Positions 55,001 to 63,815 are shown, counted from the first letter of the stretch. The stretch: DNA of 64,000 nucleotides from Aurantimicrobium sp. MWH-Uga1 (GCF_003325955.1 NZ_CP030929.1:1116001-1180000); one strand, 5' to 3'. Numbers and translations are program-made. Notes: generated from the sequence alone by a model not told the origin.

Positions 55001-55561
55001 GTTTGCCTGCATTGCTTCAAGCTTGCGCACTGTTTTTTCTTTACGACGACGGTGCTTGAGGATTCCGGCAGCTTCCTCAATGAAGCCACGGCGATCTTCT
55101 GGGCTTGCCTGGAGCACGTTATCGAGTCGTCCTTGGCCGACGATGACGTGCATCTCACGACCGAGGCCTGAGTCCGAAAGGAGTTCTTGAACATCAAGCA
55201 GTCGGCAGTTTTCGCCGTTGATCGCATATTCACTCGAACCGTTGCGAAACAGGGTTCGGCTAATTGTTACTTCTGTGTATTCGATGGGCAGGGCACCATC
55301 GGAGTTGTCGATGGTGAGCAGAACCTCAGCGCGGCCTAGGGGGCCGCGTGTGGAGGTTCCCGCAAAGATAACGTCTTCCATCTTGCCGCCACGCAGCGTC
55401 TTTGCGCCCTGCTCACCCATGACCCAGGCGAGTGCGTCAACCACGTTGGATTTACCGGAACCATTCGGGCCAACGACACAGGTGACACCGGGTTCAAAGG
55501 CAAAAGTGGTCGGTTGGGCGAACGACTTAAAGCCTTTGAGCGTCAGGCTTTTTAGATACAC
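52016..55561 (-). CDS. smc: chromosome segregation ATPase SMC
   Basis: 1181 aa, usual length. N-terminal Walker A GPNGSGKSNVVDALAWVMGEQ near 32, long coiled-coils interrupted by the hinge around residues 500-660 (LADDMDAAISALANV..), and C-terminal ABC signature LLSGGERSLAAVALLVAI with Walker B FYIMDEVEAALDD. Ring-forming DNA loop extruder acting with ScpAB. In many Actinobacteria, mutM is directly upstream and ftsY downstream; here an IclR/PLP pair separates mutM, and an FHA gene follows instead of ftsY. Confidence 0.98.
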   Translation of the reverse strand: MYLKSLTLKGFKSFAQPTTFAFEPGVTCVVGPNGSGKSNVVDALAWVMGEQGAKTLRGGKMEDVIFAGTSTRGPLGRAEVLLTIDNSDGALPIEYTEVTISRTLFRNGSSEYAINGENCRLLDVQELLSDSGLGREMHVIVGQGRLDNVLQASPEDRRGFIEEAAGILKHRRRKEKTVRKLEAMQANLTRLTDLATEVRRQLKPLGHQAEIAREAQSIQAEVRDARARILADDVVQLRTTLDAHNKTESERHSERIVLQEQLERTMLRVRRLEADQSADDVESARKTVFALESIQERLRGLYNLANQRLALLGADTDQQPLGSGVNQAMIEGAESEVEVMRGIVTAAEAAWQASQQATVVAREKLDSIDEQISAQSALVSQHDLELTSLRGKKEAADSALAAVRGEVLRQQNALDAATERRATAEQHLAQVEADSADTTAGETGLNETYEAAQAAVVDAESTIDRLRDELHTLERERDALQARTGALSMALDQKDGSSALVKAKLSGIQGLVAEHIQVKSGYEAAIAAGLGSLSDAVLADDMDAAISALANVDRDDLGRVEIVVAAQQSTTPIKLPEISGVIPASKVVSGPAGVLALLASTVIADDLETARQAWKKGLDAADSNITVITQAGEVLTRFVLRGGSGSKQSRIELVSERDSAQQRLDEVIGLIDQARLELADQRGVAQVAKERSTAALAALREYDSQLAARSEALNRARVQVEAATAESERLSASLALAAASVEEAEHNAHRASTELDAVESRPRPILDVSARDELFAELEQVREQEVQARLELETARERVRAEELRVEGLRQQLEADRAAAEEAARRAVIRKRQIDAAAGVAESLPAVLDSVDRSVSEARVVLAQREADRAAQNQELISLRQEESQLRERLHSITENVHVLELQIYEKKMQLSALLERAGNELGLVEDVLIAEYGPEVPILVALDADAPADAEPETKPYVRAEQQSRLEKAERKLGQLGRVNPLALEEFAALEQRHTFLTEQLTDLTNTRKDLMTIIEEVDNTMQTVFQTAFEDTQAAFAEVFPILFPGGSGSINLTNPDDLLTTGIEVMVKPAGKKIDRLSLLSGGERSLAAVALLVAIFKARPSPFYIMDEVEAALDDANLGRLLAIFEDLRNSSQLIVITHQKRTMEIADALYGVSMRQDGVSAVVGQRVSAPENAQAS

Positions 55562-55643
55562 GTCGTTTGGCTCCCACTATCAGCAGTGCACACGCACTAG
55601 CTAACAAATTTACTGGATATAAAAGCCAGAAAAAACCACAGGT

Positions 55644-56408
55644 TTAGTGGTCGTCTTCGAGTTCTTTCCGAATCGAATCAGAAGCCTGTTGCAGCACCTC
55701 TACTAAACGAGGAATATCCATGTGGGTCAGGTGGGCAACGATACCCAAAGCAGCGACGCACCGCCCACCGCGCAAGATGGGAACAGCAACGGAACCATTG
55801 CCTGCGGTGCTTTCTTGGCGCGCAATGGCATAACCACGGTTTTTGGTTTCAACCAGTTCTGCCTTGAGTTTGACCGGATCCACGATCGAGTAGGGAGTGG
55901 TGCGAGTCAGCGGCCTGCTGAGGTATTTTTCAATAGCTTCATTGCTTTGCCATGCCAATAACACTTTGCCCACACCGGTGGTGTGGAGTGGAAGGTGACC
56001 ACCAGCACGCGAGGCGGTGTGCACTGAGCGTTCTCCACCAATACGGTCAACGTAGAGTGCCTGGCCTCGGTCAAGCACAGCCAATGTAATGTTTTCTCCC
56101 GTTTCTTCATAGAGACGAGCCAACGTGGGAAGTGCGCGATGACGCAGCTGATCACTCACCGGTGCAAGCTGGCCTATGGACCACACGCGTGTTCCAATGC
56201 GGTAGCGACGGTCTGATCCTCGAACGAGGAATCCACCGGCGACGAGTTCTGCCACCACGCGGTGTGTAGAGGACATCGGTAGAAGAGATTTTTCGGACAG
56301 TTCCGACAGTGTCAGCGCGCGACGACGCTCGTTGAAACACCCCAGAACAGCGATACCGCGACCAATAGAAGAGATTGGTGCACCGGCAGTTGTACGTGCT
56401 GGACTCAT
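55644..56408 (-). CDS. IclR-family transcriptional regulator
   Basis: 254 aa. Winged HTH at 10-75 (LTLSELSEKSLLPMSSTHR) and IclR effector domain. Encoded next to, and on the same strand as, the PLP enzyme, 93 nt downstream of its stop. Likely controls that enzyme's gene or a related amino-acid pathway. A dyad with a GATATCA core lies in the gap. Confidence 0.9.
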   Translation of the reverse strand: MSPARTTAGAPISSIGRGIAVLGCFNERRRALTLSELSEKSLLPMSSTHRVVAELVAGGFLVRGSDRRYRIGTRVWSIGQLAPVSDQLRHRALPTLARLYEETGENITLAVLDRGQALYVDRIGGERSVHTASRAGGHLPLHTTGVGKVLLAWQSNEAIEKYLSRPLTRTTPYSIVDPVKLKAELVETKNRGYAIARQESTAGNGSVAVPILRGGRCVAALGIVAHLTHMDIPRLVEVLQQASDSIRKELEDDH

Positions 56409-56474
56409 GAAATATCTGCCCTTTCAGGCTATGAAAAAGAAGGTTCCAATGACCGGAACTCTACTCCTCATTTA

Positions 56475-56497
56475 TCTCGATATCAAGATATTTGAGA
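56475..56497. promoter_or_regulatory. dyad TCTC-g-ATATC-aa-GATAT-tt-GAGA, candidate IclR operator
   Basis: Imperfect palindrome in the gap between the PLP enzyme gene and the IclR gene. It shares the GATATCA core with the dyad next to hutH. Inference. Confidence 0.35.
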
Positions 56498-56501
56498 ATA
56501 T

Positions 56502-57578
56502 TTATGAATTTCTTCCCCGAGCAGCAACTTTCCACGTGTCCACAAGTTCACCGCGATCAAAGACATACACCTGATCAGCAAGATTCACGGTATTACAGAC
56601 GTGGTTAGGAATCACGGAAAGAACATCGCCTCGAGTTGGCACCTGCCCCTTCGGAAATTCAATCGTGGCGTGATGTTCTGACAGCGCCACAATTCTGGCC
56701 TCTGGGTTACCCAGGACTCGCCCGTAACCTGTCGCATACCCTGCACGGTCAGCAGCTAAAGCTTTGCCACCGGCATCGACAATGACCCGATTTCCGCGAA
56801 TGCTCACCACAGTGGCTCGAACAGTCAATGCAACGTGATCCCAGTCACAACTTCCCAGTTCAAGCTGTTGAGCGTCGTTGAATACATAAACTCCAGGCCT
56901 TTGTTCTGTGATGACGTGAACATCAGCCGATGCTAGAGAAGGAGTGGAGCCTCCACTGAGGATGAGGTTTTCACATAACCCCGCTGCCTCAAGATGTGAT
57001 TTGGCTTGCTCCAGTGCACGAGCTTCGTCTTGAGCTGCGGGGCTTAGTGCCCCCGGCCCATAACTATGCCCAGGGAAAGTAAAGGCTCCAGAAATAGTGA
57101 GGCCCAGTTCGAGCAATCCAGAAACTAATTCAGTGACCCCCTCAGGAGCGATACCGCTGCGATGATGACCACAGTCAACTTCAATCATGAACTCGATGAG
57201 TGGCGCTCGTCCGCCAAGAAGTTCTTTCATTTGTTGGCCTGATTCGACCGAATCAATACCCATTCGGATGGTCGCACGATCCAAGAGTGAATCCAGTCGC
57301 TGGGCCTTTCTAGGAGTCAGCCACACGGGATAGGCAATAAACACATCCGTGAATCCTGCATCCACGAATATTTCAGCTTCGCCAATCGTTGCAACGGTGA
57401 TACCTAAAACACCTGCAGCGTGTTGCATGCGAGCAATCTCAATAATTTTGTGTGTTTTCACATGGGGTCGAAGTGCGTATCCTCGCTGCCTCGCAGATTC
57501 GGCTGCTCGAGAAATATTCGCCTGAAGAATTTCTAGATCAACAGCTATGAAAGGTGTCTCAGGCATATCAAGGCTCAT
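56502..57578 (-). CDS. D-threonine aldolase / D-serine dehydratase-like PLP enzyme
   Basis: 358 aa, alanine-racemase-fold PLP enzyme. RPHVKTHK near 39-46 holds the PLP Lys; the C-terminal metal pair is His-x-Cys in IPNHVCNTVNL, and EVDCGHHRSGI is conserved. Members act on D-threonine, D-serine or 3-hydroxy-aspartate; substrate undetermined. The start is the first ATG of the window's frame; the second (57566) is possible. It sits 9 nt after the mutM stop, so transcribed with the rnc-mutM unit. Confidence 0.88.
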   Translation of the reverse strand: MSLDMPETPFIAVDLEILQANISRAAESARQRGYALRPHVKTHKIIEIARMQHAAGVLGITVATIGEAEIFVDAGFTDVFIAYPVWLTPRKAQRLDSLLDRATIRMGIDSVESGQQMKELLGGRAPLIEFMIEVDCGHHRSGIAPEGVTELVSGLLELGLTISGAFTFPGHSYGPGALSPAAQDEARALEQAKSHLEAAGLCENLILSGGSTPSLASADVHVITEQRPGVYVFNDAQQLELGSCDWDHVALTVRATVVSIRGNRVIVDAGGKALAADRAGYATGYGRVLGNPEARIVALSEHHATIEFPKGQVPTRGDVLSVIPNHVCNTVNLADQVYVFDRGELVDTWKVAARGRNS

Positions 57579-57587
57579 ACCCAGAGC

Positions 57588-58445
57588 CTACTTTTTCTGA
57601 CAGCGAGGACAGAAGTGAGAACCCCGATTCATGAAGGAAACTTTCTTGATGGGAGTACCACATCGAGGGCAGGGTTTCCCCTGCTGTCCGTAAGCATTCA
57701 AACTGTGTGCAAAGTAACCCGATTGGCCGTTGACGTTGACATACTGGGCGTCAAAACTGGTTCCTCCCTCCGCCAAGGCTTTATTTAGAACCTTTCGGAC
57801 CTCGAGCAACAGTTCTTGTGCTTTAGCTTTACTCAACGCGTCGGCATTTCGTTCGCCGTGAATCTTCGCTGCCCACAACGACTCATCTGCGTAGATGTTC
57901 CCCACACCGCTGATGAGAGTCTGATCCAGCAATGCACGCTTAACCCCTGTGCTCTTCTTCCTCAGGCGAGAAATGAACAACTCGTCATCAAAGAAAGAGT
58001 CAAGTGGGTCTAAGGCAATGTGTGCCGCCTGAGCCGGAACTAGTCCGGAAGGTTGTTCCACGAGTTCATCTACGGCCATCGACCCAAAGATGCGCTGGTC
58101 AACAAAGTTGACTAGCAACTTTCCGTGCTCAGGATGTGTAATTCCATATTGAATACGCAAATGTCGATCAGGTTCTGCAGCTGGATCCCGGAGTAAAACT
58201 TGTCCGCTCATTCCGAGGTGCGTAACGAGCGCATCGCCAGAATCCAGAGGAAACCACATGAACTTTCCCCGACGCTCGGCAGAAAGAACAGTTGCCCCCT
58301 GCAACATACCCACGAAATCTCCACGCCGGGCATCGTGTCGTTTCAGAGATCGTGGGTCAACAACCTGAACAGAATCAATGCGAGCACCAACAAGTGCTGG
58401 TTCTAAACCAGCGCGCACAACCTCAACTTCGGGAAGTTCAGGCAT
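57588..58445 (-). CDS. mutM: formamidopyrimidine-DNA glycosylase
   Basis: 285 aa. DNA repair glycosylase/lyase for oxidised purines (8-oxoG). MPELPEVE at the start gives the Pro nucleophile and Glu; VTHLGMSGQ near 73; NIYADESLWAA near 174; C-terminal zinc finger CPRCGTPIKK...CPRC. Start is 4 nt after the rnc stop. Confidence 0.97.
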   Translation of the reverse strand: MPELPEVEVVRAGLEPALVGARIDSVQVVDPRSLKRHDARRGDFVGMLQGATVLSAERRGKFMWFPLDSGDALVTHLGMSGQVLLRDPAAEPDRHLRIQYGITHPEHGKLLVNFVDQRIFGSMAVDELVEQPSGLVPAQAAHIALDPLDSFFDDELFISRLRKKSTGVKRALLDQTLISGVGNIYADESLWAAKIHGERNADALSKAKAQELLLEVRKVLNKALAEGGTSFDAQYVNVNGQSGYFAHSLNAYGQQGKPCPRCGTPIKKVSFMNRGSHFCPRCQKK

Positions 58446-58449
58446 GAAT

Positions 58450-59160
58450 TCAGGAGGCGTTCTCGCTCAGAGTGGCCCATGCACTTAGTGCTGCCGCCAT
58501 CTCCGCATGCTTCTTACTTGTTCCCGTTCCTGTCGCCTCGACCAGCGTGCCGACTACAACGGTTGCAGTGAAGACACGAGCGTGATCTGGGCCATCGGCC
58601 TCGACCGAGTACTGGGGAACATCGGAACCGAGCTTGGCAGCAATTTCTTGCAGACTGGTTTTGGGGTCCATAGCGGCACCAAAACGTTCTGGATTCTTCA
58701 GTAGTGGTTCAATCAACCTCAGAACAAGATCATTCGCAGCCTCGGGGCCTTCAGTGAGATAGGCGGCACCAAATAGTGCTTCAACGGTGTCTGCCAGGAT
58801 GGAATCTTTGTTGCGTCCACCCGTGAGTTCTTCGCCGTTGCCTAAGCGAATGTAGTTGCCAAGATTAATGCTGCGAGCAACCTCTGCAAGTGCAATCGTA
58901 GAAACCAGTGATGCTCGTCTCTTCGCCAACTCCCCTTCAACTAAATCAGGGTGAGTGCGATACAGCATCACGGTAACGGCTTGCCCTAATACTGCATCAC
59001 CGAGGAACTCTAAACGTTCGTTGTGGGCGATGCCCCCGTGCTCATACGCAAAAGAACGATGCGTCAAGGCAAGCTCATAGAGCTCCCCGTCAAGGGGTAT
59101 GCCAAGAGAACTCGAGAGACCCGAGATATCGGTCAGATGACCAGAAGCAGGAGAGCTCAT
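58450..59160 (-). CDS. rnc: ribonuclease III
   Basis: 236 aa. Double-stranded RNA endonuclease for rRNA and mRNA processing. Signature NERLEFLGDAVLGQAV near 47, catalytic Glu/Asp; DTVEALFGAAYLTEG near 117, C-terminal dsRBD (DPKTSLQEIAAKLG). The ATG at 59160 is chosen (AGGCGAG upstream) over the GTG two codons earlier. Between rpmF and mutM, the standard order. Confidence 0.97.
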   Translation of the reverse strand: MSSPASGHLTDISGLSSSLGIPLDGELYELALTHRSFAYEHGGIAHNERLEFLGDAVLGQAVTVMLYRTHPDLVEGELAKRRASLVSTIALAEVARSINLGNYIRLGNGEELTGGRNKDSILADTVEALFGAAYLTEGPEAANDLVLRLIEPLLKNPERFGAAMDPKTSLQEIAAKLGSDVPQYSVEADGPDHARVFTATVVVGTLVEATGTGTSKKHAEMAAALSAWATLSENAS

Positions 59161-59183
59161 GCTCACTCGCCTAAAGTATGTGA

Positions 59184-59390
59184 CTAAACGTCAGCTACCT
59201 TGCGGCCCTTGTACTCCATGAAGAGTGGGGTGCCAGCAGAGTCTTCAACAACCTTTGCGCGGTGAGGCAGGCTGTAGGTTACTTTGCCGGAAGCGTCAAC
59301 GCTCTTGACGAGGGTGGCGGCTTCAGCCTTCCACTGTGAACGGCGCATGCGAGTGCTTGCTCGCGACATTTTCCGCTTGGGAACAGCCAT
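59184..59390 (-). CDS. rpmF: 50S ribosomal protein L32
   Basis: 68 aa, [20 protein letters not shown] typical N-terminus. The four Cys of the zinc-binding form are absent, so this is the Cys-minus (C-) version. Between YceD-like gene and rnc. Confidence 0.97.
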   Translation of the reverse strand: MAVPKRKMSRASTRMRRSQWKAEAATLVKSVDASGKVTYSLPHRAKVVEDSAGTPLFMEYKGRKVADV

Positions 59391-59411
59391 GGCTATCTCT
59401 TCTCTTCTTAC

Positions 59412-59966
59412 TTAATTCTGTGAACCGGTGCTTGTGCCACCGTTGTCTTCGGAAGCAGTCAACTGGCTAAGCGCAGCCCATCTCGGGTCAATCGTCTTAG
59501 TCAGCGTGGTATCCAGCGGTTCGGCCAAACGTTCACCAGTCTCAGGATCGAGACCAGCACAGTCTGGGCGACATACCGGCTGGAACGGAAGTGCGAGCAC
59601 GACCGCTTCCCTGACTAGAGGTTCAAGATCCACGTGGTCGTCGTGAACCTCATAATCAAATGCTTCGTCTACAGAATACGCGAAAAGTTCCTGAAATTCG
59701 AGTTCGAGGTCTTCCTCGATGGGCTCCAGGCACCTTCCACACTCTCCAAATGCTGTTGTTTCTATCTCAGCCGTGACCAAAATGCCGTCACCAAGGGATT
59801 CCAAACGCAGGTCCAAGTGGATATTTTCACCGGCAGGGACGCTGATAATTCCTTCGCCCATTTTTTCGGGAGCCACAACGTCGAGCTCCCGCTCACGGTG
59901 CTCACCGGGGCGGTGCATGAGGTCATGGACCTCAATGGTGAATGGGGTTTTGACGAATTTGCTCAC
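59412..59966 (-). CDS. YceD / DUF177-family protein
   Basis: 184 aa, conserved partner upstream of rpmF. Cys pair in GECGRCLEPIEEDLELEFQE near 90, and a second pair in CRPDCAG near 137. Linked to 23S rRNA accumulation in E. coli and plants; role here not tested. Ends in a Ser/Thr/Gly-rich tail. Confidence 0.9.
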   Translation of the reverse strand: MSKFVKTPFTIEVHDLMHRPGEHRERELDVVAPEKMGEGIISVPAGENIHLDLRLESLGDGILVTAEIETTAFGECGRCLEPIEEDLELEFQELFAYSVDEAFDYEVHDDHVDLEPLVREAVVLALPFQPVCRPDCAGLDPETGERLAEPLDTTLTKTIDPRWAALSQLTASEDNGGTSTGSQN

Positions 59967-60068
59967 ACAAAGATTCTACGCTGAGCACCGTTACAGCCTC
60001 GCCACCAAGCATTTCCATCTCGGTTCGCACAGTGTTTCAATCCCACATAAACTAAAGAGGTAACACTC

Positions 60069-60150
60069 GCGGGAGTGGTGAAATTGGTATACACGCCAGA
60101 TTTAGGTTCTGGTGCCGAGAGGCGTGAGGGTTCAAGTCCCTTCTCCCGTA
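60069..60150 (+). tRNA. tRNA-Leu (TAG)
   Basis: 82 nt with long variable arm: acceptor GCGGGAG/CTCCCGT, anticodon stem CCAGA/TCTGG with TAG, variable arm TGCCGAGAGGCG, T-arm GAGGGTTCAAGTCCCTT. CCA not encoded. Diverges from the YceD gene. Confidence 0.94.
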
Positions 60151-60190
60151 CAAAAGCTCCACCCCTTACGCTGTGCAAGAAAGAGTATTC

Positions 60191-60838
60191 ATGCTCCACG
60201 CTGCTGCTTTAGATAGCCAAATGAGTGACCTGCTCAGCCACGTCGGAGTGGTCATCTTTTACCTCGTTGTCTGGGGCCTCGTTTTTGCGGGAACTGGTCT
60301 CTTCGTGGGAGCATTTATCCCTTTCATTACTGGCGACTCTCTCCTTTTTGCAGCAGGGCTGATCACCGCAGCCAATGAGAATCTCAACATTTGGATTCTT
60401 GCTCTGGGTGTGGGAATTGCTGCGTTCATCGGGGATCAGGTGGGCTTTATCTTGGGCAGGCACCTGGGCCGCCCGTATCTGGATAAAAAGAGTGGTCCGC
60501 GCATGAAACGCATCATTGCCCGGGTCGAGAAGTTTTACTACGCCTACGGCTGGTGGTCAGTCGTCATTGCCCGATTTATTCCCTGGGCTCGCGTCTTTGT
60601 CCCCTGGGTTGCCGGCATTGGCAACATGAACTACTTCAAGTTTTTGACCAGTAATTTTGTGGGCGCTGTTGCCTGGGGTGTTGGACTCACTCTCGTTGGA
60701 TACTTTGCGGCGAGCATTCCTGGGGTCAAGGCTGCCGCCTATGTGATTGCGGGATTCTTTATTCTTGCTTCCATCATTTTCAGCATTCGCACGTGGATTG
60801 CGGAGCGTCGTGACCGCCAACAGGATTCTGCGAATTAG
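60191..60838 (+). CDS. DedA-family membrane protein
   Basis: 215 aa. DedA/Tvp38 motifs: GAFIPFITGDSLLFAAG, QVGFILGRHLGRPYL, and ARFIPWARVFVPWVAGIGNM, the last carrying the essential Arg residues. Thought to flip polyprenyl phosphate or phospholipids using proton motive force. Start at 60191 ATG with GAAAGAG upstream; a GTG at 60173 is an alternative. First of two DedA genes in tandem. Confidence 0.9.
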   Translation: MLHAAALDSQMSDLLSHVGVVIFYLVVWGLVFAGTGLFVGAFIPFITGDSLLFAAGLITAANENLNIWILALGVGIAAFIGDQVGFILGRHLGRPYLDKKSGPRMKRIIARVEKFYYAYGWWSVVIARFIPWARVFVPWVAGIGNMNYFKFLTSNFVGAVAWGVGLTLVGYFAASIPGVKAAAYVIAGFFILASIIFSIRTWIAERRDRQQDSAN

Positions 60839-60880
60839 CTGAGAGCTAGCCAAGAACACTACCTATAGTCTTAACGCATT

Positions 60881-61663
60881 ATGCATACAGCGCTGATTCC
60901 CTTCTTGGATCCTGAAAATCTCATCGCCGGCTTCGGCGCCTATGCACTCTTAGGCGTTGCCTTCATCGTCTTTGCAGAGACTGGTTTGCTTGTTGGCTTT
61001 CTACTGCCCGGTGACACCCTCCTTTTCATGACTGGTGTTCTCGCCGTGAATGAATCGTTCTTCGGTGTGAATATCTTCTGGGTGTGTGCCGCAATTTCTT
61101 TTGCCGCATTCGTCGGTGGTGAAGTGGGCTACTTTATTGGCCATAAGTTTGGGCCGAGTATTTTCGAAAAGAAAGAAAGTGGCTTCTTCAGCACGAAAAA
61201 CGTCGAGCGAACCAACGCATTTTTCACACGTTATGGCGGGCTAGCCGTGATCATGGCTCGCTTTGTTCCCGTGGTTCGCACCTTTGCCCCGGTGGCCGCT
61301 GGTGTCGGCAAAATGAACTACAAGAAATACACCCTCTACAACCTCATTGGCGCCATCATCTGGGGAACAGGTCTCACCTTTGCAGGTTGGCTAGTTGCCA
61401 CTCTCATCCCACCTGTTGCTGTTTTCGTGACCAACTACATCGACGTTGTGCTCATTGGTGTAGTTGTCATTGTTCTCATTCCCAGCATCTATCACTACAT
61501 CCAAGCCGTTGTGAAAGCCCGTCGCGCCAAGGCCGAAGAGGCTCACAAGCACAACCCTGTGACACACACCGTCTCACATGAAGAGGCAGAGAAGCTGGCC
61601 CTGAAGCCTGAAGTTTTCAACCAAAAGCATGACGGTCAGCACGAAGCAGACCCTACAAAGTAG
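60881..61663 (+). CDS. DedA-family membrane protein, second copy
   Basis: 260 aa. Motifs GFLLPGDTLLFMTG, EVGYFIGHKFGPSIF, MARFVPVVRTFAPVAAGVGKM. It differs from the first copy by about half its residues and has a longer, charged C-terminus (AEEAHKHNPVTH). Same presumed function; 42 nt downstream. The PhzF gene follows after 2 nt. Confidence 0.92.
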   Translation: MHTALIPFLDPENLIAGFGAYALLGVAFIVFAETGLLVGFLLPGDTLLFMTGVLAVNESFFGVNIFWVCAAISFAAFVGGEVGYFIGHKFGPSIFEKKESGFFSTKNVERTNAFFTRYGGLAVIMARFVPVVRTFAPVAAGVGKMNYKKYTLYNLIGAIIWGTGLTFAGWLVATLIPPVAVFVTNYIDVVLIGVVVIVLIPSIYHYIQAVVKARRAKAEEAHKHNPVTHTVSHEEAEKLALKPEVFNQKHDGQHEADPTK

Positions 61664-61665
61664 TC

Positions 61666-62520
61666 ATGACTGACACGTCAGTTCTTCGGCTTACTGCTTT
61701 CTCCGATGACCCCGAGGGTGGAAACCCGGCAGGTGTCGTTCTCGATGCAAGTGAGCTCTCTACAGAGCAGATGCAGAGCATCGCCGCAGATGTGGGATAT
61801 TCCGAAACTGCGTTTCTGATCCCCCACACTGATGTGGAGAACAGCTACCAAATTCGTTACTTCACCCCCGCTGCAGAAGTTGCTTTTTGTGGACACGCGA
61901 CCATCGCATCCGGTGTGGTTCTAGGCCGTGAATATGGTGACGGCGTCTACGAACTGAGTACCCAAGCTGGACCGGTTGAGGTTGATGTAACCGTTGCCGG
62001 AGAGAACGTGGTGGCAACGCTAACCTCTCCCCCCACCACGCTGGCTCCACTAGACCCAGACCTTGTCTATGACCTACTTGATGCCCTCGATTGGGATGAG
62101 ACGGCTCTTGATTCTCGATTCACGCCTGCTGTGGGATTTAGTGGAAACCACCACCCCATCTTGGTACTCGACAGCCGTGAAACCCTTGCATCAATGGATT
62201 ATGACTTTGATGTTTTAGCTCAGCTCATGAAAGAGCATGATTGGACAACCATCCAATTGGTTTACCCGGAGGAAGGTGACCCCCACGGCCGGCGTTGGCA
62301 TTCACGCAATCCTGCTCCCTCTGTAGGAATCTATGAGGATCCTGCAACAGGATCTGCAGCAGCGGCCCTTGGCGCATACTTTCGCGAAACTGGTGTCTAT
62401 GGCGTTGGTGACCACATCACCATTTTTCAAGGCGACGATATGGGGCGCCCCAGTTCCATCATGCTCACCATCGGTGGTTCACGCATGAAAATTTCGGGCA
62501 CCGCCACCGATATTCTCTAG
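61666..62520 (+). CDS. PhzF-family isomerase/epimerase-like protein
   Basis: 284 aa, diaminopimelate-epimerase-like fold. Conserved Glu in DVGYSETAFLI near 45, FCGHATIASG near 76 and EDPATGSAAAALGAYF near 224. No phenazine genes surround it, so the substrate is unknown. Convergent with the Tad genes; its stop abuts the TadG-like stop. Confidence 0.9.
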   Translation: MTDTSVLRLTAFSDDPEGGNPAGVVLDASELSTEQMQSIAADVGYSETAFLIPHTDVENSYQIRYFTPAAEVAFCGHATIASGVVLGREYGDGVYELSTQAGPVEVDVTVAGENVVATLTSPPTTLAPLDPDLVYDLLDALDWDETALDSRFTPAVGFSGNHHPILVLDSRETLASMDYDFDVLAQLMKEHDWTTIQLVYPEEGDPHGRRWHSRNPAPSVGIYEDPATGSAAAALGAYFRETGVYGVGDHITIFQGDDMGRPSSIMLTIGGSRMKISGTATDIL

Positions 62521-62970
62521 CTAGCCCAACACCGTTCGTGCTGTTGCGGTAACAGAAATGTTGATACCGTCAGGCATAAACATAGACACCACTGGCGGAT
62601 GCCAGGTTTTACGCAGCGTCACTTCTGAGCTGACCCCATCGGGAGTTCGCGCAGAAACAAGCTGAACGCCCACGCTATCTGCCTTGGGAATGATGCTGAG
62701 ATAGTTCTGCGCCTGAGCTTTGACTGCTGTATCCGTCAAGGAAACCCGAGCGACACCATCAACCAGTTGCACATCATCAAGGTTGAATGCTTCAGCAGAG
62801 ATAAGTGCAGCACCATCCGCAACGGTGAATAGTCTCTTGCGCTCGATATATAGGCTCGTTGCTGCCATCGTTCCCACAATCACAGCTAAACCAATCAATC
62901 CGGCAAAGATAATCAAGATGAGGCTTGAACCTTCTTCTGAAGAAAGCGTTCTGTTTTCAATCCGTTGCAT
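62521..62970 (-). CDS. TadG-like pilus-assembly/secreted protein
   Basis: 149 aa. One N-terminal helix (SSLILIIFAGLIGLAVIVGT) preceded by a Gly-Ser boundary (EEGSSL), then a region with the ADGAALISAEAFNL pattern of TadE/G-type pseudopilins. Part of a Tad (Flp) pilus or secretion unit with the two genes upstream. Overlaps the upstream gene by 1 nt. Confidence 0.75.
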   Translation of the reverse strand: MQRIENRTLSSEEGSSLILIIFAGLIGLAVIVGTMAATSLYIERKRLFTVADGAALISAEAFNLDDVQLVDGVARVSLTDTAVKAQAQNYLSIIPKADSVGVQLVSARTPDGVSSEVTLRKTWHPPVVSMFMPDGINISVTATARTVLG

Positions 62971-63437
62971 CAGCGCACTCCATGAAAACGTGAGACAACC
63001 TGGCTCGCTTGTGAGCTAATCGGCACGACGGCTGCCTGGTCCAAATTCAACACGGCAGGAACCATCGGCAGTGGGACATTCACCTTCACGCCAATGCTGA
63101 CAAGCGAACCCGGAGTGAGACAGCCACCGTTTGTTTGCGTGCACGTGATTGTGACGTTGGCTTGTGAGGAATCTAGACCATAATCCGCAAGAGCAAAATC
63201 TATGGCTTGCTGCGCCCGAGCAACAGCAACATCAGGGTTGGGGGATTCCACATAAACCCTGGCTGCCTGTCTGGCAGCACCCTCAGTAGCAAGAGTTGCT
63301 CCCTGGACAGCAGAAACTGCGAGCACGAGATAGACCAAGGGGATCAGCAACAACATCCCCGCGGTGATGAACTCCAGTGAAGCTGAACCCTCCTCGCCGC
63401 GCAAACTAGTTATGTACTTCTTTCGCAGCATGACCAC
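62970..63437 (-). CDS. TadE-family pseudopilin-like protein
   Basis: 155 aa. EEGSASLEFITAGMLLLIPLVYLVLAVSA: TadE signature with the Glu just before the helix. Two Cys near the C-terminus (TCTQTNGGC) may form a disulphide. Overlaps the next TadE-like gene by 32 nt. Confidence 0.8.
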   Translation of the reverse strand: MVMLRKKYITSLRGEEGSASLEFITAGMLLLIPLVYLVLAVSAVQGATLATEGAARQAARVYVESPNPDVAVARAQQAIDFALADYGLDSSQANVTITCTQTNGGCLTPGSLVSIGVKVNVPLPMVPAVLNLDQAAVVPISSQASQVVSRFHGVR

Positions 63438-63807
63438 TCACCTCCAGCGATGTTGCCGGTCCCCAGAGCCCAATCATGGGCAAGGGTGCTTGCACTGTGA
63501 TGACTGTTGCCGGAGCACCCAGCCAGTTTTCTTCATGCGTACTGACGTTGGTGGCATATTGCTCTCCAACGGCGGTGGTGATGAGATCTCGTGTGCGTTG
63601 CACACCCTCAGCAGGTGTCGAATCAATGAGTGCGCCCCATCGCGCTCCTTCCGAAGCAGCATCTTGCAACGTGTTTTTCACATGCAATACCAGGCCCAGC
63701 TGCAGCACGCCCAATGTCAGAAAGGTCAGCAAAATACCGACGAGGACGAACTCAACAACTGCCGAGCCACTGTCATCACTGGCAACCTGACGAAGACGTG
63801 CACTCAT
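63406..63807 (-). CDS. TadE-family pseudopilin-like protein
   Basis: 133 aa. SGSAVVEFVLVGILLTFLTLGVLQ: TadE helix with the conserved Glu. Preceded by the Flp-like fragment; the three genes form one minus-strand unit. Confidence 0.85.
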   Translation of the reverse strand: MSARLRQVASDDSGSAVVEFVLVGILLTFLTLGVLQLGLVLHVKNTLQDAASEGARWGALIDSTPAEGVQRTRDLITTAVGEQYATNVSTHEENWLGAPATVITVQAPLPMIGLWGPATSLEVSGHAAKEVHN

Positions 63808-63815
63808 GATGAAAC

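Noticed and set aside
61666..62520. Phenazine biosynthesis
   Set aside because: No other phz genes; PhzF-like proteins occur widely with other roles.
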